Source: Mycetocola_B reblochoni
GTDB taxonomy: Bacteria; Actinomycetota; Actinomycetes; Actinomycetales; Microbacteriaceae
NCBI RefSeq assembly: GCF_003667525.1
Contig: NZ_RCUW01000002.1
Location: 1 to 64,000 of the forward strand
Length of the DNA: 64,000 bases
Reading direction: 5' to 3'
The notes under the pieces were generated by a model. The model ran no database searches, had not been told where the DNA came from, and worked only from the letters and a program-made list of their open reading frames with translations. The stretch's first letter is position 1. Every line of letters starts with the position of its first letter. Shown piece by piece: positions 59,779-64,000 of the stretch. Made by a program: the position numbers and the translations under genes.

Positions 59779-60725
59779 CCCGGATCCTCGCCGCCCGCGC
59801 GGGAGCCCTGCTGGCCGGACTCGCGCTCGCGAGCCTGCTGATCTTCCTCGTGCTGCGAGTCGCCCCCGGCGACGCGGCACAGGTCATCGCCGGGACCGAC
59901 AGCTCGCCGGAGCGCGTGGCGGCGATCCGTGCGCAGCTGGGCCTTGACCGGCCGCTTCCCGTCCAATACCTGGACTGGATCGGAGGCCTGCTCCGCGGCG
60001 ACCTCGGGGTGTCCAGCGTGACCGGGACGCCCGTCGCCGAGGAGATCGCCCAGAAGCTGCAGGTCACCGCACCGCTCACGGCGATGGCCCTGCTCGTCGC
60101 CCTCGTCATCGCTATGCCCCTCGGCGTGGTCGCGGCACTGCGCCGGACTCACCCGAGCGGACGGCTCCTCAGCGTGCTGGCCCAGCTCGCCGCCGCCGTC
60201 CCCGTCGTCTGGGCGGGCATGCTGCTCGTCCTCGTGTTCGCCGTCGGCGCCGGCTGGTTCCCCGTCCAGGGCTTCCCCCGCACCGGCTGGGACGACCCGG
60301 CGGGCGCGCTGCGGGCGCTCGTGCTCCCCGCCATCGCGATCGGCGTCGTCGAGGGCGCCGTGCTCCTGCGCATCGTCCGTTCCGCGATGATCGACGCGGC
60401 CGAGTCCGAGCACGTGCTCGCCTCCGCCGCCCGCGGGGGCACCCTGCTGGGCGCCCGGTTGCGCCGCGGCCTGGCGGGGGCAGGTGTGAGCGTGGTCTCC
60501 GTCCTCGGGGTGCAGACCGCGGGACTGCTGGTCGGAGCGGTGATCGTCGAGCAACTGTTCTCCCTGCCGGGGCTCGGCCGGATGCTCGTCGCCGACGTCG
60601 GCAACAGGGACCTGGTGAAGGTGCAGAGCGAGGTCCTGCTCCTCACCGCCGCGGTGCTGGTCATCGGCGTCCTCGTCGACCTTGCCCACCGCCTCATCGA
60701 CCCCCGGCTGCGGGTGCGCTCGTGA
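59775..60725 (+). CDS. ABC transporter permease (DppB/NikB type)
   Basis: A 316-residue permease with six helices. The N terminus holds RVAPGDAAQVIAG and GLDRPLPVQYLDWIGGLLRGDLG, the signature of the first permease in peptide/nickel systems; the coupling loop is ESEHVLASAARGG. ATG overlaps the binding-protein stop (ATGA). Confidence 0.95.
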   Translation: MTRILAARAGALLAGLALASLLIFLVLRVAPGDAAQVIAGTDSSPERVAAIRAQLGLDRPLPVQYLDWIGGLLRGDLGVSSVTGTPVAEEIAQKLQVTAPLTAMALLVALVIAMPLGVVAALRRTHPSGRLLSVLAQLAAAVPVVWAGMLLVLVFAVGAGWFPVQGFPRTGWDDPAGALRALVLPAIAIGVVEGAVLLRIVRSAMIDAAESEHVLASAARGGTLLGARLRRGLAGAGVSVVSVLGVQTAGLLVGAVIVEQLFSLPGLGRMLVADVGNRDLVKVQSEVLLLTAAVLVIGVLVDLAHRLIDPRLRVRS

Positions 60726-61597
60726 GCGCGCCCCGACTCGGCCGCGCGCGGCATCCCCCGCTCCCCCGCACCGCGAGCCGGCGACCGGGCCGCGCCGCGC
60801 GGCTCGGCGTCCTCGGCTGGACCGGTGCGGCGCTCGTCACCGTTGTCCTGCTCGTCGCGCTCGTCTCGCTGCTGTGGACGCCGTACCCCCCGCAGGCCGC
60901 CGACCCCTACGCGCGATGGGCGGCGCCGGGCGGGTCGCATCTGCTCGGCACCGACGCCTCCGGCCGCGACGTCCTGTCCCTGCTCATGGCGGGCGCACGG
61001 ACGGCGCTGCTGGTCGCTGTGCTCGGCGGCGCGCTGGCCGGGCTGACCGGTGTGCTGCTCGGCGCGGTCGGCGCGCTCACCCCGCACCGGGTGCGAACCG
61101 CGACCGCCGTCCTCATCGACGTCCTCCTCGCCTTCCCCACCGTGCTGCTGGCGATGCTGCTGGCGAGCGTCCTCGGCGGCTCGCTCGGTGTCGTCATCGG
61201 CGCCGTCGGGCTGGGCTTCGGGGTGACCATCGCCCGGGTTCTCCGCGGCGAGTTCCGCACCGCCGCGGCCAGCGACTACGTGCTCGCCGCCCGCGCCGCC
61301 GGGATGGGCCCCGTGCGGATCCTCCGCGACCACCAGCTGCCCGCCGTCTCCGGCGTCCTCATCGTCCAGCTGAGCTGGACGATGGCGCTCGCCGTGCTCG
61401 CCGAGGCCGGCCTGAGCTACCTCGGCTACGGGGCAGGGCCCGAGGTCGCCTCCTGGGGCCGGATGCTGGCCGACATGCAGTCGTACCTCGCCGTCTACCC
61501 GCTCACCGTGCTCTGGCCCGGTCTCGCCGTGACCCTCACCGGGCTCGGATTCACGCTGCTCGGCGACGGGCTCCGCGACGCGGGGGGCCGCCGATGA
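60722..61597 (+). CDS. ABC transporter permease (DppC/NikC type)
   Basis: A 291-residue permease with an Arg-rich cytoplasmic start, then six helices. It has GTDASGRDVLSLLMAGARTALLV, the second-permease signature, and AARAAGMGPVRILRDHQLP as coupling loop. GTG start in a four-base overlap with the first permease. Confidence 0.95.
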   Translation: MSAPRLGRARHPPLPRTASRRPGRAARLGVLGWTGAALVTVVLLVALVSLLWTPYPPQAADPYARWAAPGGSHLLGTDASGRDVLSLLMAGARTALLVAVLGGALAGLTGVLLGAVGALTPHRVRTATAVLIDVLLAFPTVLLAMLLASVLGGSLGVVIGAVGLGFGVTIARVLRGEFRTAAASDYVLAARAAGMGPVRILRDHQLPAVSGVLIVQLSWTMALAVLAEAGLSYLGYGAGPEVASWGRMLADMQSYLAVYPLTVLWPGLAVTLTGLGFTLLGDGLRDAGGRR

Positions 61598-62391
61598 GCG
61601 GGGCGACGGGGCTGGTCGTCTCCGGTCTCACCATCGGCATCAACGGCGAGCGGCTGCTCGACGGCGTCGACGTCGCGGTCGCGGAGGGGCAGCGCGTCGG
61701 CCTCGTCGGCGGGTCCGGCTCGGGGAAGTCGCTGACGCTCCGCGCCGTCCTCGGGCTGCTCCCCTCCCACGCCGCGCTCGGCGGGAGCATCCGCTGGGAC
61801 GGCGTCGAACTGCTCGGCGCGCCCGAGCGCGTGCTCGCCCGGGTCAGGGGCGGCGAGATCGGCATCGTGCTCCAGGACCCGGCGACCGCGCTCGACCCGC
61901 TCCGCCGTGTCGGCGCCCAGATCACCGAGGGCGCCCGGCGCCACCACCGGGTCGGCCGGGCCGGCGCGCGGGCGCTCGCCGTGCGGCTCGCAGAGGAGGT
62001 CGGGCTGCCCTCCCCCGCCGACGCCGTCGACCGGTACCCCCACGAGCTCTCCGGGGGCCAGCGCCAGCGCGTCCAGATCGCCGCGGCGCTGTCCGCCGAG
62101 CCCCGGCTGCTTCTCGCCGACGAGCCGACGACGGCGCTGGACACGGTGGTGCAGTCGCAGGTGCTCGAACTGCTCGCCCGGCTCGGGCGCACGCGCGGGC
62201 TGTCGACGCTGTTCGTGACGCACGACCTCGCCGTGCTGCGTCGCGCGGCGGACAGCGCCAGCGTCCTCGACGCGGGGCGGGTGGTCGAGCACGGGCCCGT
62301 CGAGCGGCTGCTCACCTCGCCGGTGTCCGCGACGGCGCGCGCGCTCCGCGACGCGGCGAGGCTGACCAGCTGGGACGGGGGACGACCATGA
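61594..62391 (+). CDS. ABC transporter ATP-binding protein (NikD type)
   Basis: A 265-residue ATPase: Walker A GGSGSGKS, signature LSGGQRQRV, Walker B LLLADEPTTALD and switch His in FVTHDLAVL. It is shorter than DppD/OppD (about 330) and lacks their C-terminal oligopeptide extension with its Fe-S Cys, like NikD. ATGA overlap with the upstream permease. Confidence 0.95.
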   Translation: MSGATGLVVSGLTIGINGERLLDGVDVAVAEGQRVGLVGGSGSGKSLTLRAVLGLLPSHAALGGSIRWDGVELLGAPERVLARVRGGEIGIVLQDPATALDPLRRVGAQITEGARRHHRVGRAGARALAVRLAEEVGLPSPADAVDRYPHELSGGQRQRVQIAAALSAEPRLLLADEPTTALDTVVQSQVLELLARLGRTRGLSTLFVTHDLAVLRRAADSASVLDAGRVVEHGPVERLLTSPVSATARALRDAARLTSWDGGRP

Positions 62392-63140
62392 CGGAGGAGC
62401 TGCTCACCGCCACCGAGCTGAGCCGGGTGCACCACGGGCGCGGAGGACGGCAGAGGGTCGCGCTCCACCCGCTGAGCGTCGCCCTGCGCCGGGGCGAGAG
62501 CACCGCCGTCGTCGGCGGCTCCGGCTCCGGCAAGTCCTCGCTCGTCCGGCTGCTGCTCGGCCTGGACACGCCGAGCACCGGAACCGTGACGACCGGCGAC
62601 GGACTGCCCGTGACGGACAGGCGCTGGCTGCGGCGGACCGGGGTGGTGCTGCAGGACCCGGCGACGTCGCTCGATCCGCGGATGCGCGTCGGCCGGATCG
62701 TCGCCGAGCCGCTGCGCGGCTTCCGGATCCGCGGTGACCACGACGCGGCGGCGCGGTCGATGCTCGACCGGCTCGGCCTCCCCGGCGACGCGGCCGACCG
62801 CTACCCCCACGAGTTCTCCGGAGGTCAGCGGCAGCGCATCGCGATCGCGCGCGCGCTCGTGCACGAGCCCGAGGTCCTGGTCGCGGACGAGCCGCTCAGC
62901 GCCCTCGACGTCACCGTCAGGGCACGCATCCTCACGCTGCTGCGGGAGCTGGTCGCGGAGCGGGGGCTGACGCTCCTCCTCGTATCGCACGACCTGGGCA
63001 TCGTGCAGCGGGTCAGCGAGCGGGTGCTCGTCCTCGACGACGGCCGGCTGGTCGAGGACGGAACGGCGCAGCAGGTGCTGTCCTCACCGCGCAGCGCTGC
63101 AGCGCGGCGGCTCGTCGACGCGGCGCCCCGACTGGGCTGA
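62388..63140 (+). CDS. ABC transporter ATP-binding protein (NikE type)
   Basis: A 250-residue ATPase: Walker A GGSGSGKSS, signature FSGGQRQRI, Walker B VLVADEPLSALD, switch His in LVSHDLGIV. It also lacks the C-terminal extension of OppF/DppF. ATGA overlap with the first ATPase; last gene of the operon. Only 12 bases separate it from the convergent amidase gene and no terminator is seen. Confidence 0.95.
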   Translation: MTEELLTATELSRVHHGRGGRQRVALHPLSVALRRGESTAVVGGSGSGKSSLVRLLLGLDTPSTGTVTTGDGLPVTDRRWLRRTGVVLQDPATSLDPRMRVGRIVAEPLRGFRIRGDHDAAARSMLDRLGLPGDAADRYPHEFSGGQRQRIAIARALVHEPEVLVADEPLSALDVTVRARILTLLRELVAERGLTLLLVSHDLGIVQRVSERVLVLDDGRLVEDGTAQQVLSSPRSAAARRLVDAAPRLG

Positions 63141-63152
63141 CGACGACGGCGG

Positions 63153-64000
63153 TCAGGGGCGCCGGGGCGCGGCAGCCGATCGCCGCTCGTGCCAGCGCAG
63201 CCTGCGCTGCAGCTGCGCGGCCGCCCCGAGCAGGGCGGCCTCACCGCCGGGCCGGCCGATCAGGTGGGCCGCCATCGGAACGCCGTCGGCCGACTCGGCC
63301 ACGGGGAGCGAGATCGCGGGCAGCCCCGCGACGTTCACGAAGGAGGTGAACGGCGTGTACTGCACCTGCTGGCGGAAGTTCACCTCCATATCGTCCTGGT
63401 CGTACCAGTCGTGCGGCCGCGGTGTCATCGCCATCGCCGGGGTGAGGACGGCGTCGTACGGCGCAAAGGCCGCCACCGTTGCCCGCTCGAACGCGGTCAG
63501 ACCCGCGAGCGCGGCCACGACGTCTGCCGCGCGCATCGACCGCCCGGCCTCCCAGATCTGCCGGGTGATCGGCTGGAGCAGCTCACGCTGGCCCTCCCCG
63601 AACGGCACCGAGCCGATCCCCGCGCGCCAGATGACCCGGAAGTGCTCCGCGTATCCGGCCGACGGCCGCCACGGCAGCTCCTCGAGCTCGTGGCCGACCG
63701 CGGCGAGCTCGGCCGCGGCGAGCTCGAACGCGGCCACCGCCTCCGGCGCCACATCGATGTCGCACCAGTCGTCCCAGGGGCTCGTGCATGTCATGCCGAT
63801 CCGCAGCCGCCCCGCACCGCGCACGGCGGCGGAGAGCAGGTCGCCCGGCTCGGGCGATCGCAGGCTCGTGTCGTGCGGCGTGACGCCGCGGTGGCGCTCG
63901 CGGTCGAGCATCGCCTCCAGCAGCAGGGCCGCGTCCTCCGCGGTGCGTGCGAGCGGGCCCTGGACGGCGAGGCCGCCGAGCGAGCCGACGCCGTCACCGC
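63153..64000 (-). CDS. Amidase signature family protein, partial (5' end outside the window)
   Basis: The C-terminal 282 residues of an amidase. The visible start, reading in from the edge, is GDGVGSLGGLAVQGPLARTA, the region just after the catalytic Ser-cisSer, and later PAMAMTPRPHDW and TSFVNVAGLPAISLPVAES are typical for the family. The catalytic Lys and the Gly-Ser-rich loop lie beyond the edge. Substrate unknown. It is convergent with the ABC operon. Confidence 0.93.
   Translation of the reverse strand, partial: GDGVGSLGGLAVQGPLARTAEDAALLLEAMLDRERHRGVTPHDTSLRSPEPGDLLSAAVRGAGRLRIGMTCTSPWDDWCDIDVAPEAVAAFELAAAELAAVGHELEELPWRPSAGYAEHFRVIWRAGIGSVPFGEGQRELLQPITRQIWEAGRSMRAADVVAALAGLTAFERATVAAFAPYDAVLTPAMAMTPRPHDWYDQDDMEVNFRQQVQYTPFTSFVNVAGLPAISLPVAESADGVPMAAHLIGRPGGEAALLGAAAQLQRRLRWHERRSAAAPRRP

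Overview
This is about 64 kb of very GC-rich DNA (roughly 70% or more) with dense, mostly intact genes. The gene families and order point to an actinobacterium of the order Micrococcales, most likely a Microbacteriaceae. The supporting signs are a conserved argS-lysA-hom-thrC-thrB-rho-prfA-prmC-sua5-wecA-atpIBEFHAGDC order like that of Mycobacterium tuberculosis, GTG starts, many four-base stop/start overlaps, TANNNT -10 boxes sitting 6 to 8 bases before start codons (leaderless messages), a Rho with a large Arg/Gly/Asn-rich insertion, and small lineage-specific membrane proteins. The genus cannot be named from the sequence alone. No stretch longer than about 300 bases is without a gene; the gaps are described under their terminators, promoters and repeats.

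Region 1 (1-14.5 kb) starts with the tail of an IS5-type transposase that ends exactly at the stop codon of a SorC/DeoR-type regulator. A minus-strand translation block follows (rseP-like protease, proS, nusA, ylxR, infB, rbfA, truB, two small membrane proteins, ribF, an MFS exporter). mutY is inserted in the opposite direction between rbfA and truB. rimP is not in its usual place between proS and nusA.

Region 2 (14.6-26.2 kb) is more variable: a MurE-like ligase with an unusual diamino-acid motif, a two-domain FKBP lipoprotein, an acyltransferase, an OsmC protein with a heptanucleotide repeat at its 3' end, an asparaginase of the Rhizobium type, an EccC-like FtsK/SpoIIIE ATPase with a PP2C phosphatase, an aldo/keto reductase, an alkyltransferase-like protein that has lost the active-site cysteine, and YaaA.

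Region 3 (26.2-49.1 kb) is core metabolism: the complete F1Fo ATP synthase operon, AtpI-like protein, WecA, Sua5, PrmC, divergent cysK-cysE, prfA, rho, the threonine/lysine genes (thrB, thrC, hom, lysA), a DUF2993 lipid-binding-type protein and argS.

Region 4 (49.2-64 kb) is accessory: a frameshifted lipoprotein, tRNA-Arg(CCG), a succinate-semialdehyde dehydrogenase, two FecCD siderophore permeases without their ATPase or binding protein, DUF3097, a flavin-reductase remnant, a class I glutamine amidotransferase, an arginase-fold protein that has lost its metal ligands together with a small HExxH protein, a siderophore-interacting protein behind a DtxR/IdeR-like box, a five-gene ABC transporter with NikABCDE-like layout, and the end of an amidase. 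A metal-uptake theme runs through 51.8-63.1 kb. The best candidates for something undescribed are the PRHR alkyltransferase-like protein, the arginase pseudoenzyme/HExxH pair, and the solitary EccC-like ATPase.
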